The notes beneath the pieces are model-generated. The model did not search any database. It saw only the letters and a list, made by a program, of their open reading frames with translations, and was not told the DNA's origin. This document shows, piece after piece, positions 18,862 through 28,052 of a stretch of 64,000 nucleotides of DNA. Origin of the DNA: Petrocella sp. FN5 (GTDB lineage Bacteria > Bacillota > Clostridia > Lachnospirales > Vallitaleaceae); NCBI RefSeq assembly GCF_029210395.1, contig NZ_JARGDP010000004.1, positions 1 through 64,000 of the forward strand. The letters are read 5' to 3'. The position numbers were made by a program, and so were the translations under genes. Within the stretch, counting starts at the first letter, position 1; each line of letters opens with the position of its first letter.

Positions 18862-21800
18862 CTAAATACTTTCAAACAAATTCAACTGTTCTATTTCCTG
18901 CATACGCATAATGGTCATCGGTGCATGCTCTCGTAAATAAGCATAGTTAATTATGCGTTCATTGGTCATGATTTGCTTGTTTGTAGCCTTGGCTTCTCTT
19001 AACTTGCAGCTGTAGACCACCGGAAAATATTCACTAATAAATTTACCCTCTGCATGGGCTGTTAAAGCAATAATCTGAAAACCGAGCTTCTCAGCAATCA
19101 TGAATACAGGTTTTAAGACATGGTCACTGGAAGCTTTTCCAAAAGGATTATCCAAAATAACGGCTCTTTGTTTCTTCTGATGAACATCCAGATGTTGTTT
19201 CTTCTCTGCCATGTAATTTAGCAGGCTTAAAAAAAGTGTCATGTTTTTGCTCCACTTCTCGCCACCGGACCATTTATTCGTACTTTCCCATACCATAGGT
19301 GCTTTATTGATTTGCATATCATTTGTCACTTTTCGACATTTGATTTTAATCGTATTTTCTTTCATAATGACCTTTAAGAGATTCTTAACACTCAGTCTTT
19401 CTTCTATGGATTTTCTAAGCAGAACTTCGTCATGTTCCCCTTGCTCACTTTCTTTTTCATAAGCTTCTATGGTTTCATTAATATAAGTTCTTAGCATATT
19501 TTTTCCTTCATCATCTTCCCACTTAGGAATATCAAAAATAAAAATCTGTTTATAGCCTTCACCCACTTTAATTCTTGTTTTATTTTGTATATCCCCAAGT
19601 TCCGTAGATACATGACGAACATACATCAATAAATGTGATAAAAATGTTTGAAGTTCTGTATCACTCTCTCTCTTATCATCTTCTGCTACTTTTATAATTT
19701 TTAGAATGATTTCTGTCATTTTTTCTTGGTAGTGAACAAGCCCATCGTAATCATCCTTACTCTCGAGTCCTTTAATAACCATATCTTTTAGTCTATAGTC
19801 CTCAATATGCTCTTGGCAATACTGTTTTAAGTCTTCTTTCTCCTTCCTAACTTGATTTAAAGCCTTTTCTACAATGACACTCTGCCCACTAAGGGCACTC
19901 ATTAATTGATTGACTTTAAAAATAGCATCTTGGTCAAAGGCTTCAAAATAGTCCAGCTCTAACATTAAAGGTTCAATACCATCCATCATATAATGATATG
20001 TACCGTCTTTAACTTGTAATTCTCTAAGGATTTGCTCAAATGTATGCATCTCTTCTTCGATTTTGTTTTTTTGAATGTTAAGTTTTTTCTCTCTTTCCTT
20101 AAGGTTTGAAAGCTCCGATTTAAGTTGATTAGGAATTAGATTAAGGGCAATATTAAAAGCATATCTGCATGAATATTCTGAAAGGAGATTGTTTAGGGTG
20201 ATTTCTCTTCGCGTTTTTATTTGACCTAGATTCATTTCCTTAAGATTTAGGTCATTTTTCAATCTATCCAGTACCTTATAATGTGCTTTCATCTGATTAA
20301 ACAGATCTTTCAGTTCATCTTCATAGCTAATATCAATCGGTTCAAAATCATATTCCATTTCTCTTCTTTTTTGTGTAAGGCTCTTTTGATACTTTTCCTT
20401 CTGTTTTTTCTCATTCATGATACGTTCTTCAAGTACCATTCTAGAATGCCCCATACCCGCTAGTTTTTTCTCAAGATAGGCTTTTTGCTCTTTTAATACA
20501 TCAAAACCAATGTTAGCACAAATGGCTTGAATATCCTGAACCTCAATATAAAGACCATTATCTAATATTTTGTCTTTTTCTCTTGTAAAACTATGGTTTT
20601 CTACTTCCAATAGTTTTAGGCGTTGATTGTGTTGATCTATGGTTTTCTGATAGACTTCTATTCTACTGAGTAAATCCTCCATGCTTTTGTTAACTTCATC
20701 CAGTTGGGTGCCAATATGAACAAGGGCTTCTTCTGCTTCAATCCATTTTTCAACAATGGACATCTGTTCTTGGTTGCTTTCCATAACTACCTTATGTTGA
20801 TATATCTCATCATTTAATATATCTATATGATGCTCATTGGTTTGTATTTTTTCAATAAGTGCTTCTTGCTCACTTTCAATGGCTCTTTTTTCATTTTCTC
20901 CGTCCACAATGGAGTTATTAAGTGCATTGTATGCTTCATAAGGGTATTTATTAAAGAAGGTCATTGCAAGATCCAGAAGCTTTTCTTTTTCTTTCAACGA
21001 TTTTTCTGCGTCTTTTCTACTATTTTGGTAACTGTAAGCTTCACTTAATATGTTTTGTTGCCATATATAGTACTGGTCATGTTTTAGATTACTAGACCAG
21101 GTTTTTGGGAAAAGGGGTTTAGAAGGATTCTGATCAAATAAGTTATGTTCCTCTTCGATCCACTTATTTAAGTTTTCAATTGTAATTACCAGAATCATTG
21201 ACGATAATTCATACCCCATTCTATCCATATGTTCGATCACTTTTTTTTCATCTTGTGAAGAGGTAACAATGGTGATTGCCCAGTAGGGATACTTATTGTA
21301 TAATGTTAACTCATCTAATTCTAAAGAATCTTTATATATCTGAAGATGCTTTGTCCCTAGTTCAACAAAATCCGTCTGACTTTTCAAGCTTTCCACTATT
21401 TGGGCCAATTGGGGCTCTGCAATAAAATAAGGCGTATTCTCATATATATCTGCTAAATGAAAATAAGCACGCTCTTCTCTTAAGGCTTCCTCTTTCTGAC
21501 TTTCAGCGTATAGCCTTTGTTCTTCCAGTTCACCTAGTATGGTTTCTTCTTTACCATATATGTTGTTTGATATGTAGAGATTCTTTCCTGTGGCTTCTAC
21601 TGATTGAATAAGGTACCTCATCTCTGACTGGATATTTCCCTCAGTCTCTTTGTACTTTTCCAGGTTTCGTACAATGACCTTCAAGGCTTCCTTACGCTCA
21701 AGAAGTGTCGTTTTATTCTCCTGATTCTTACCGGACAACGCCATAATCTCAGCTTTTTTTTGTAGAAGAACTTTTTCAATATCGTGGCAAGTCTTCTTAA

Positions 21801-23295
21801 GTAAGTTTAAGTATACGGAGGCATCCATTTCTTCCCGGTTATCAAACAAGATCTTTTTTATATCCTCTTTTTGACATAAAGCTATTTCATAACGGGTTTT
21901 TATACCGCTGCGCATCTCAATCAAATCTTTTTCATAAGACTTTGCATTTTCCAAGGCAACTTTTATTTTTTTAAGTTGCTCTGATTCCATATTTTTTTCA
22001 TTACCAATTCTCAAAAGCTCGCGTTCAATAAGCTCAAGTTCGTATGAAAAATAACCTTTTATATGGGCGTTATTCTCATTCATCTGAGCCTTGATGTCTG
22101 AGATATCAATATCAGCATCTATGAAATCTAACTCTTTTTCAAGTATCTTTATTTGTGTCTCAGATTGACGTAGATCTCTTTCCAAGTTACATATTTCTAT
22201 ATTCTGTTTTCTTTTTCCAAGAAAATCATATTCTTTTTGAACACGATCTAATTCATTTTTTATCCCGTCATACTCTTTTTTCATGACTTCAAGTGCTTCT
22301 TCTAAGAGAAGCAACTCATAAGTGGTTTTCTTCTGAGCATGATCTTTATATTCTTGTTCTAAACGTAATCGATTGGCTTCGTTATAATTAAGATCATTTT
22401 TCTTAGTATCGATTTGATGGGTTATATAATTGGTTAAGGTTCTTGCTTCTCTCTTTATCTCATGTATGGCAAGACGTTCTTCCTCATAATTACCGAAAAC
22501 ATCAACATATGCATCTAATTTCAGTTTAATTCTCTGACTTTGTTCGATTTTATCATGCAGAATTCGATTTTTCTTAAAATGCTCTCGTTGTTTTTCAAAT
22601 GTATCAACAAAAGTGGTTTTATGATCACCTTCAATGGCTTCTTCTACAACAGGTATTAGTAGATTATTTAACAGTTGTTCTGTTGTTTTGCATTTGCTGA
22701 AAAATTCATCTACGTTGCCTTCAGCACTATTAATGACTGCCACTTTTCGCCATTCTGAAGGGATAATCTTATATTCTCTTTCGATATGGTTCCCAAAAGC
22801 CAAGATAGTAGAAAAAAGCTTGGCGTTCATGGATTGTTTGGTCATTCTTTGATAATAATCGTTCATCTCTCCTCGTGTTGCAGGGCGTTTAACTTGATTC
22901 TCTATTTCCAATGAAAAAGGCATGTTTTCTATGCTATTTGAGTCACCCGCTCCATAATCATAAGTATACTTTATGGAGTTGAGCTGATTGTTTTCTATAA
23001 ATAAGGTGGTGGCCGTAGTGGCATAACGTCTGGGCTGTTCATTAAGGATCCATTCTATTGCTATATGAGCCGGAGCTGAATCAAGAGAAAGTGTATCTTT
23101 AATCTTTCTTTCTGCCATATCCGTATGGGGAATAATCGCCTGAAGCGCAGTTTGAATAAAAACAGTCTTTCCACCACCGTTTTCTAAGAGCATGACACCG
23201 TTATGTCCGTCAAATTCAAATATTTCATCATTATACCGTTTACTACCGTTTTCATATATGACATTGGTAAACCTAATCTTGGCTATTGCCGGCAT
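18862..23295 (-). CDS. jetC: JetC/MksB-like SMC ATPase of a Wadjet-type cassette
   Basis: A 1477-residue MukB/JetC-type SMC protein. The head is split: a Walker A motif LLENGGGKT (about 38-44) near the N-terminus and, at the C-terminus, the ABC signature SGGEK (1343-1347) and Walker B VILDNPFGKASSDH (Asp1382). Long Glu/Lys/Gln-rich coiled coils flank a central globular segment (about 620-760) that may be the hinge. The residue after the Walker B aspartate is Asn1383, where most SMC/ABC ATPases have Glu. Start ATG 23295 has AGGGGGAG upstream and overlaps jetB by 23 bases; an open frame runs upstream to 23412 but has no family counterpart. In studied Wadjet systems JetABC extrudes DNA loops and JetD cuts the plasmid; JetD is absent here, so a chromosome-organising MksBEF-like role is equally possible. 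Confidence 0.82.
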   Translation of the reverse strand: MPAIAKIRFTNVIYENGSKRYNDEIFEFDGHNGVMLLENGGGKTVFIQTALQAIIPHTDMAERKIKDTLSLDSAPAHIAIEWILNEQPRRYATTATTLFIENNQLNSIKYTYDYGAGDSNSIENMPFSLEIENQVKRPATRGEMNDYYQRMTKQSMNAKLFSTILAFGNHIEREYKIIPSEWRKVAVINSAEGNVDEFFSKCKTTEQLLNNLLIPVVEEAIEGDHKTTFVDTFEKQREHFKKNRILHDKIEQSQRIKLKLDAYVDVFGNYEEERLAIHEIKREARTLTNYITHQIDTKKNDLNYNEANRLRLEQEYKDHAQKKTTYELLLLEEALEVMKKEYDGIKNELDRVQKEYDFLGKRKQNIEICNLERDLRQSETQIKILEKELDFIDADIDISDIKAQMNENNAHIKGYFSYELELIERELLRIGNEKNMESEQLKKIKVALENAKSYEKDLIEMRSGIKTRYEIALCQKEDIKKILFDNREEMDASVYLNLLKKTCHDIEKVLLQKKAEIMALSGKNQENKTTLLERKEALKVIVRNLEKYKETEGNIQSEMRYLIQSVEATGKNLYISNNIYGKEETILGELEEQRLYAESQKEEALREERAYFHLADIYENTPYFIAEPQLAQIVESLKSQTDFVELGTKHLQIYKDSLELDELTLYNKYPYWAITIVTSSQDEKKVIEHMDRMGYELSSMILVITIENLNKWIEEEHNLFDQNPSKPLFPKTWSSNLKHDQYYIWQQNILSEAYSYQNSRKDAEKSLKEKEKLLDLAMTFFNKYPYEAYNALNNSIVDGENEKRAIESEQEALIEKIQTNEHHIDILNDEIYQHKVVMESNQEQMSIVEKWIEAEEALVHIGTQLDEVNKSMEDLLSRIEVYQKTIDQHNQRLKLLEVENHSFTREKDKILDNGLYIEVQDIQAICANIGFDVLKEQKAYLEKKLAGMGHSRMVLEERIMNEKKQKEKYQKSLTQKRREMEYDFEPIDISYEDELKDLFNQMKAHYKVLDRLKNDLNLKEMNLGQIKTRREITLNNLLSEYSCRYAFNIALNLIPNQLKSELSNLKEREKKLNIQKNKIEEEMHTFEQILRELQVKDGTYHYMMDGIEPLMLELDYFEAFDQDAIFKVNQLMSALSGQSVIVEKALNQVRKEKEDLKQYCQEHIEDYRLKDMVIKGLESKDDYDGLVHYQEKMTEIILKIIKVAEDDKRESDTELQTFLSHLLMYVRHVSTELGDIQNKTRIKVGEGYKQIFIFDIPKWEDDEGKNMLRTYINETIEAYEKESEQGEHDEVLLRKSIEERLSVKNLLKVIMKENTIKIKCRKVTNDMQINKAPMVWESTNKWSGGEKWSKNMTLFLSLLNYMAEKKQHLDVHQKKQRAVILDNPFGKASSDHVLKPVFMIAEKLGFQIIALTAHAEGKFISEYFPVVYSCKLREAKATNKQIMTNERIINYAYLREHAPMTIMRMQEIEQLNLFESI

Positions 23296-24019
23296 CGATT
23301 GTCTCCCCCTGTTCCAGTTGATATATAAACTCCAAAATACCTTTATTATACTCATATTCCATAAAGTATTTTCGTACGATGGCATGTGCTTTATCTGTAA
23401 GACACAACTCATCTTGTCCTATTTCCATAGCGATTTCTTCCTTAATCATAAACTGCTTAACAATCAAAATAAAGCTCATTCGACTAACCGTTCTAGCTGT
23501 ATGTCGCCTTACACCTTCCTTTATGTTATCCATGGCTTCCCAGTTTGTAAGGATATCCAACCAATTATAAGCGTATTCTTCTTCCAGATCTTTCAATACT
23601 TCTTCATCAATATTTCGCAGTGTCATCAACCGTTCATTCAAACTCGAAAGCCATTCTACTGTTGTCAAAAAATCTCTCGTTGGCCTCGCGGTCTGATAGC
23701 TGTCGTAAAACTCACCAATAAATATAATGATGGCAACATACATAAGATAGATGTCCACATTTAAACTTCTACTGGGAAAATACTGTTTTTTAATTTCATC
23801 GTTGGTTATATGAAAAATAGAATTTTTGGTTAGGGGTACCAGATAAATATAAGGATCTGCTGAAAGAATTGTGCAATCCACTTCATGAGCAAAGGCCATG
23901 AGGGTTCCTCTGACTTCATCATCGGTTTGATATAATTGGGCATTTTCTTTTAGTATTTTCCCCTCAGCATTTAGTACTGCATAGATTTTGAAGGTTTCCA
24001 TTAACAGTTGGTCATTCAT
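23273..24019 (-). CDS. jetB: JetB/MksE-like condensin subunit
   Basis: A 248-residue acidic protein between the JetA-like and JetC-like genes. It overlaps jetA by 8 bases and jetC by 23, the dense overlap usual for these cassettes. Length, position and predicted winged-helix-rich composition fit the KITE-type subunit JetB/MksE (DUF6063-like group). No catalytic motif is visible. I rely mainly on gene context, since this subunit is poorly conserved in sequence. Confidence 0.7.
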   Translation of the reverse strand: MNDQLLMETFKIYAVLNAEGKILKENAQLYQTDDEVRGTLMAFAHEVDCTILSADPYIYLVPLTKNSIFHITNDEIKKQYFPSRSLNVDIYLMYVAIIIFIGEFYDSYQTARPTRDFLTTVEWLSSLNERLMTLRNIDEEVLKDLEEEYAYNWLDILTNWEAMDNIKEGVRRHTARTVSRMSFILIVKQFMIKEEIAMEIGQDELCLTDKAHAIVRKYFMEYEYNKGILEFIYQLEQGETIDAGNSQD

Positions 24020-25517
24020 GATCCTCTTTACCTCCTATATTCAATATCATATTTTTCACAGTATAACAGGTCTGCACATCTATATCTTCACTTAATTCCA
24101 CCACTTCTATAGAATCAAAGTTAGAAAAACACGATTCAAATGCTGGATGAAACAAATCTTCCTCATTTTCCAGAACTGATTTTATACTTATTGGAGATCT
24201 TTGATGTAACATTATCCAGAGATCAAAAAATTCTCTTGTATTAAAATAGGCATGCTCCCCTTTTTTCAGAATTTCTTCTAGGGCTATTTGGGTTCTGTTG
24301 CCATAATCTTTCATCATCTGGGACAAAAGGAATTTGTATACTTGCTGCAAAATCAACAGATCTTCAGGTTTATAATCACCTTGAACTTCCATGAATCCAT
24401 GACTTATCGGCATCTCTTTGTGCTCTACAACTTGTGGTTCAAATACAGTTAATAACGACCATGTTCTAAATTTCTTAGTTGTCAAAAAAGGTGTAGCCAA
24501 AGCTTTTCCAGTCTCAAATGGTAAAGGTGCTGTCATCATTTTTCTTGTAATTTCTTGGTCAAAGTTAAAGGAGGTAACACCTGAATAATATAACGATTCA
24601 CCTGCTGCCTCTATGGCCGTTGTTTTTAGTTCTATGCTCTCGTTAAATAGTGAAGCATGAAGATAATGAACATGTTCAAGTTCATTATCTATTCGAACGA
24701 TATAATCTAAAGCCTTAGATTCTCTGTCTGAAGTCATGGTTTGACTCGCGTTTAATCTATTTTTCGTGGCTTTTATAAAAGTACGAAGCTCGTTAAACTC
24801 ATCATGTTCCTTGGTCAGCCTGCGGTTAATGTCTTCAATGATTTCTTTATAACGCTCGTAGGTATCATCTGATATAATGTTCCTTTGAACATCATGTTTG
24901 ATTTTCAACATTTTTTCTTTAATAGTATGGACACTGATGCGCATCTCATCCACTTGTCTAAGGGCGCCTGAAAATTCTCCTTTTTCCAATTGTTTCCTAA
25001 GAACCAGTTGACTTATGGAGATTTGGAATTCACTAAAATACTCTTTTGTAGCAAAAATAAGCTCAAGACCCTCTTCAGCTAGGGCGTAGTATTGTATGTT
25101 ATTATCCGCATCCCAATGCTCCGCTTTTAAGAGGGCGTACTCAACTTGATCCGGCTCACCGGTTTCATAATTATAGAAAAATCTTATACGTCTTTTCCCA
25201 CTTGCCGGACGCATGACTTCCACCAGTTGCTTTGATAAACGTACATAACCATCATCATCCATGGCTATATTCTTACCCATCATTTTTTTTAAAAATGCTG
25301 CCAACTCTCTAATACCAGTTTTTTGATTACGCATTAACATGTTTTCAAAGAAGAAAAGTAACCCAAGAAGACCAACCCCAAAAAAATCGATTGGTCTACC
25401 TTGATCATCTTTTTGTAATTTGCTTTCCAATTGATAGAAAACATCAAAAAGCGCAATACGAGCGACTCTGTCTCTATAGCCGTTTAACATATTCATATAT
25501 TCATGCATTTTAATCAC
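24012..25517 (-). CDS. jetA: JetA/MksF-like kleisin subunit
   Basis: First gene of the cassette. A 501-residue protein with an N-terminal winged-helix-like region (about 1-130), a central helical/coiled section (about 180-300) and a C-terminal helical domain, as expected for a kleisin that bridges the two SMC heads. The start is a GTG (25517) with AAAGG upstream, or an ATG three codons later. A promoter is placed at 25664-25692, leaving a leader of about 140 bases. Assigned to the JetA family (DUF5716-like) from its N-terminal pattern and the neighbouring JetC. Confidence 0.72.
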   Translation of the reverse strand: MIKMHEYMNMLNGYRDRVARIALFDVFYQLESKLQKDDQGRPIDFFGVGLLGLLFFFENMLMRNQKTGIRELAAFLKKMMGKNIAMDDDGYVRLSKQLVEVMRPASGKRRIRFFYNYETGEPDQVEYALLKAEHWDADNNIQYYALAEEGLELIFATKEYFSEFQISISQLVLRKQLEKGEFSGALRQVDEMRISVHTIKEKMLKIKHDVQRNIISDDTYERYKEIIEDINRRLTKEHDEFNELRTFIKATKNRLNASQTMTSDRESKALDYIVRIDNELEHVHYLHASLFNESIELKTTAIEAAGESLYYSGVTSFNFDQEITRKMMTAPLPFETGKALATPFLTTKKFRTWSLLTVFEPQVVEHKEMPISHGFMEVQGDYKPEDLLILQQVYKFLLSQMMKDYGNRTQIALEEILKKGEHAYFNTREFFDLWIMLHQRSPISIKSVLENEEDLFHPAFESCFSNFDSIEVVELSEDIDVQTCYTVKNMILNIGGKEDHE

Positions 25518-25663
25518 TTATAAGCCTTTTTAATTCATCCTTAGAAGGTTTTTCCTATGGTATATATGCCTCAGACAAATGACAGCTCATCTCCTCAATA
25601 TGATTTTGATTGATCTATAAGATAGGCATTTTATCCATTCCTCTACAAAATCATTCACTAACA

Positions 25664-25692
25664 ATTATAACTTATCCTAAAAGTATAGTAAA
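25664..25692 (-). promoter_or_regulatory. Promoter of the jetABC-lplA-lipA-ddl run
   Basis: On the minus strand, TTTACT (25687-25692), 17 bases and a perfect TATAAT (25664-25669). No further promoter or terminator is obvious down to ddl, though internal promoters cannot be excluded. Confidence 0.55.
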
Positions 25693-25709
25693 TACCAATC
25701 GGGGTTGGT

Positions 25710-25745
25710 GGCCGTATTCATACAGACTGTGGAGGGGTGTTCATG
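25710..25745. repeat. Short hairpin repeat, copy 1 (GACTGTGGA..TTCATGG type)
   Basis: A 28-base block beginning GACTGTGGAGGG shares 23 positions with one at 29370-29400. Both fold into a small hairpin with loop TTCATGG; the stem is GGGT/ACCC here and GGATT/AATCC in the other copy. Confidence 0.4.
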
Positions 25746-25781
25746 GTACCCACATAGTAAACTCATTTCTTTTGCATATTA

Positions 25782-25845
25782 AAAAACAGTAAGTGATTTT
25801 TTGCTACACCATCAATGGTCTGGCGAAAACACACTTACTGTTTTT
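25782..25845. terminator. Terminator of the pirin gene, long symmetric hairpin
   Basis: A perfect 14-base inverted repeat (AAAAACAGTAAGTG and CACTTACTGTTTTT) encloses a 36-base loop with an inner ACCAT/ATGGT stem. T runs lie at both outer edges, so it can work on either strand. Confidence 0.75.
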
Positions 25846-25852
25846 GACAACT

Positions 25853-26677
25853 CTATATAAATCTATCCATCTCAATATCTCTAAAGGTCTCAACCAATTC
25901 CTTATACGTATTCATCACGATAGGACCCTTCCATGCTATCGGTTCATCCACCGGATAAGCTTCCGCAAAAATAAACTTCAAAGACTCTGATGATGTACTA
26001 CGAATATTCAACAAACCACTTTCAAGATTATACGCCATTAAAGGGTTCATGTAATCCTCTTCATTAATAACACCATAACCTTGGTAAATGAATATAAAAC
26101 CATTTTTCATCGGGTTTCGCATGATTTGAATATGATTGTCTTGCCATAATTCTACATCCATAAACAACACATCTCGGTCATTTTTTTCAACAGGTCCTGT
26201 TTCATCTTCAAAGGAACCGGATATTAACTTAATATGCTTACCGTCTTTTTTTATATGCTTTAAATCGCCTATATTAAAAGCCTGATATACCGGATCTTGT
26301 CCTTTTCTTGTAGCCGGCATATTAATCCACAACTTAAAGCCTTCAATGATAGGGTCCACCGTCTTAGGTATCATCTGGTGATAAATCCCTTTACCCGCTG
26401 TAATCCATTCCACGTCAAAAGGTTTAAGCTCACCTTCATGACCAAGACTGTCCTTATGGGTGGCGCTACCTTTAGTTAGATATGTAACCGTTTCTATACC
26501 CTTATGAGGATGCCATGGATAACCTTTTTTCACTTCTTCTGAATTGCCTTCTACATAGTCTAATAGTAGAAAAGGATCAAACTCAGCGGCTTCTTCATGG
26601 CCAAAAATCCGATTTAGATAGAACCCCATTTCATCTTTTGTTCTCTTTGCTAGGAAGGAACTTTTGATTTTTGACAT
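25853..26677 (-). CDS. Pirin family protein
   Basis: A 274-residue bicupin of the pirin family. The N-terminal cupin carries YPWHPHKGIETVTYL and HKDSLGHEG, which provide the family metal ligands; the usual IHSEMP motif reads IYHQMIP, with a histidine in a nearby position. Bacterial pirins have been described as quercetinases or as modulators of central-metabolism enzymes, so no function is assigned. Monocistronic between a terminator and the asd gene. ATG 26677 has AAAGGG upstream. Confidence 0.85.
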   Translation of the reverse strand: MSKIKSSFLAKRTKDEMGFYLNRIFGHEEAAEFDPFLLLDYVEGNSEEVKKGYPWHPHKGIETVTYLTKGSATHKDSLGHEGELKPFDVEWITAGKGIYHQMIPKTVDPIIEGFKLWINMPATRKGQDPVYQAFNIGDLKHIKKDGKHIKLISGSFEDETGPVEKNDRDVLFMDVELWQDNHIQIMRNPMKNGFIFIYQGYGVINEEDYMNPLMAYNLESGLLNIRSTSSESLKFIFAEAYPVDEPIAWKGPIVMNTYKELVETFRDIEMDRFI

Positions 26678-26722
26678 CGTCTCACCCTTTCGAATTGATG
26701 ACTAGCACATTGGCGGTTAAAT

Positions 26723-26804
26723 GATTAAGGCGTCAAACTAAATGGCTGTACTTTCACCTACAATTTATATGAATTTAGTGAAACTGAGTTGTGAGCCTTT
26801 AACC
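26723..26804. repeat. Copy of the GGTTAA foldback repeat
   Basis: Left end GATTAAGGCGTCAAACTA, inner block CTGTACTTTCA and right end GAGTTGTGAGCCTTTAACC match the dispersed family with several substitutions. It lies in the 180-base gap between the asd and pirin genes. No clean target duplication is seen. Confidence 0.55.
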
Positions 26805-26859
26805 TTTATATGAATTATAAACTTGTGCATTTTAACTGTCAAGATAACCGTCTGTCCAT

Positions 26860-27942
26860 TTATTTTTTTGTAATATAGTCATCCGCGGCAAGAAGCTCTG
26901 CTATTAAGACCGCTCCGCCAGCTGCACCTCGTACTGTATTATGGGACAAGGCTACAAATTTGTAGTCATAGATATGGTCTTCTCGCATACGTCCTACACA
27001 AATACCCATGCCATTTTCAAAATCTCGATCCAGGCGTGTTTGAGGTCTATTATCTTCGATCATATACTTAATAAATTGTTTTGGTGCACTTGGTAATTTT
27101 AGCAATTGTGGTCTTCCTTCATAACGCTCGAGCTTTTGTATCATTTCCTCCATAGTAGGCTTTTTATCAAACTTAACTGAAACCGCCGCCATATGCCCAT
27201 CTAATGCAGCTACACGAATGCACTGAGCAGATATAACTGGGGATGTAGCATTTACAATAATACCATCCTTCACCTTACCCCATATTTTCAAAGGTTCCTG
27301 TTCACTTTTTTCTTCTTCGCCACCAATATAAGGAATCACATTATCAACCATTTCAGGCCATGATTCGAAGGTCTTTCCTGCTCCCGATATGGCTTGATAG
27401 GTACATATTACCGCTTCTTTTGGCTCATAATCCATAAGGGCCTGAAAAACAGGCACATAACTTTGTATGGAACAGTTTGGTTTAACCGCAATAAATCCTT
27501 TAGATACACCCAGCCTTTTTCTTTGTGCTGCAATCACTTCTAGGTGTTCAGGATTGATTTCAGGTATAACCATGGGTACATCCGGTGTTGTCCTGTGGGC
27601 TGAGTTATTAGAAACAACCGGCACTTCTGCCTTAGCATAGGCTTCTTCAAGTTCCTTAATCGCTTGCTTGTCCATATCTACTGCACAAAAGATAAAATCA
27701 ACCATGGAGGCAATTTTATTCACATCGCCGGCATCTTCAATGGTCATTTCACCAATAGCTTTAGGAATTGGATGACTCATCGCCCATCTATCACCCATAA
27801 CTTCTTTATATTTTTTTCCGGCCGACCTTGGACTTGCTGCTAACACCACAATATTAAACCAAGGATGGTCTTCAAGTAACGTTATAAATCTTTGACCAAC
27901 CATGCCAGTCGCACCGACTATACCAACATTTAAATTTTTCAT
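26860..27942 (-). CDS. asd: Aspartate-semialdehyde dehydrogenase, archaeal/fungal-type
   Basis: Makes aspartate semialdehyde for lysine, threonine and methionine synthesis. The 360-residue protein has the NADP fold VGIVGATGMVGQRF and the catalytic cysteine in VKPNCSIQSY, followed by the GAGKT-like ISGAGKTFESWP segment. Length and the CSIQ motif match the TIGR00978 (archaeal/fungal-type) group rather than the E. coli type. AGAGGTGC precedes the ATG. Isolated here from dapA, lysC or hom. Confidence 0.9.
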   Translation of the reverse strand: MKNLNVGIVGATGMVGQRFITLLEDHPWFNIVVLAASPRSAGKKYKEVMGDRWAMSHPIPKAIGEMTIEDAGDVNKIASMVDFIFCAVDMDKQAIKELEEAYAKAEVPVVSNNSAHRTTPDVPMVIPEINPEHLEVIAAQRKRLGVSKGFIAVKPNCSIQSYVPVFQALMDYEPKEAVICTYQAISGAGKTFESWPEMVDNVIPYIGGEEEKSEQEPLKIWGKVKDGIIVNATSPVISAQCIRVAALDGHMAAVSVKFDKKPTMEEMIQKLERYEGRPQLLKLPSAPKQFIKYMIEDNRPQTRLDRDFENGMGICVGRMREDHIYDYKFVALSHNTVRGAAGGAVLIAELLAADDYITKK

Positions 27943-28052
27943 TATTTAGCACCTCTTTTTTAGTGTGTGTGTTTCTAAGGAACACATTTGTCTTTACTAG
28001 GCGTATTTTAGCATATATTGACTTTTTAATCAAGCATATTCTACATTGGACT

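Noticed and set aside
23296-23412. N-terminal extension of the JetC-like protein by 39 residues
   Set aside because: The extension overlaps jetB by 140 bases, has no ribosome binding site and no family resemblance; the ATG at 23295 has a strong AGGGGGAG site.
23192-23764. 190-codon open frame on the plus strand across jetB/jetC
   Set aside because: It is antisense to two well-supported overlapping genes, has no ribosome binding site and an unlikely composition for a protein.
25610-25990. Two short plus-strand open frames near the pirin terminator
   Set aside because: They cover the jetA promoter, a terminator hairpin and the end of the pirin gene; no ribosome binding sites.
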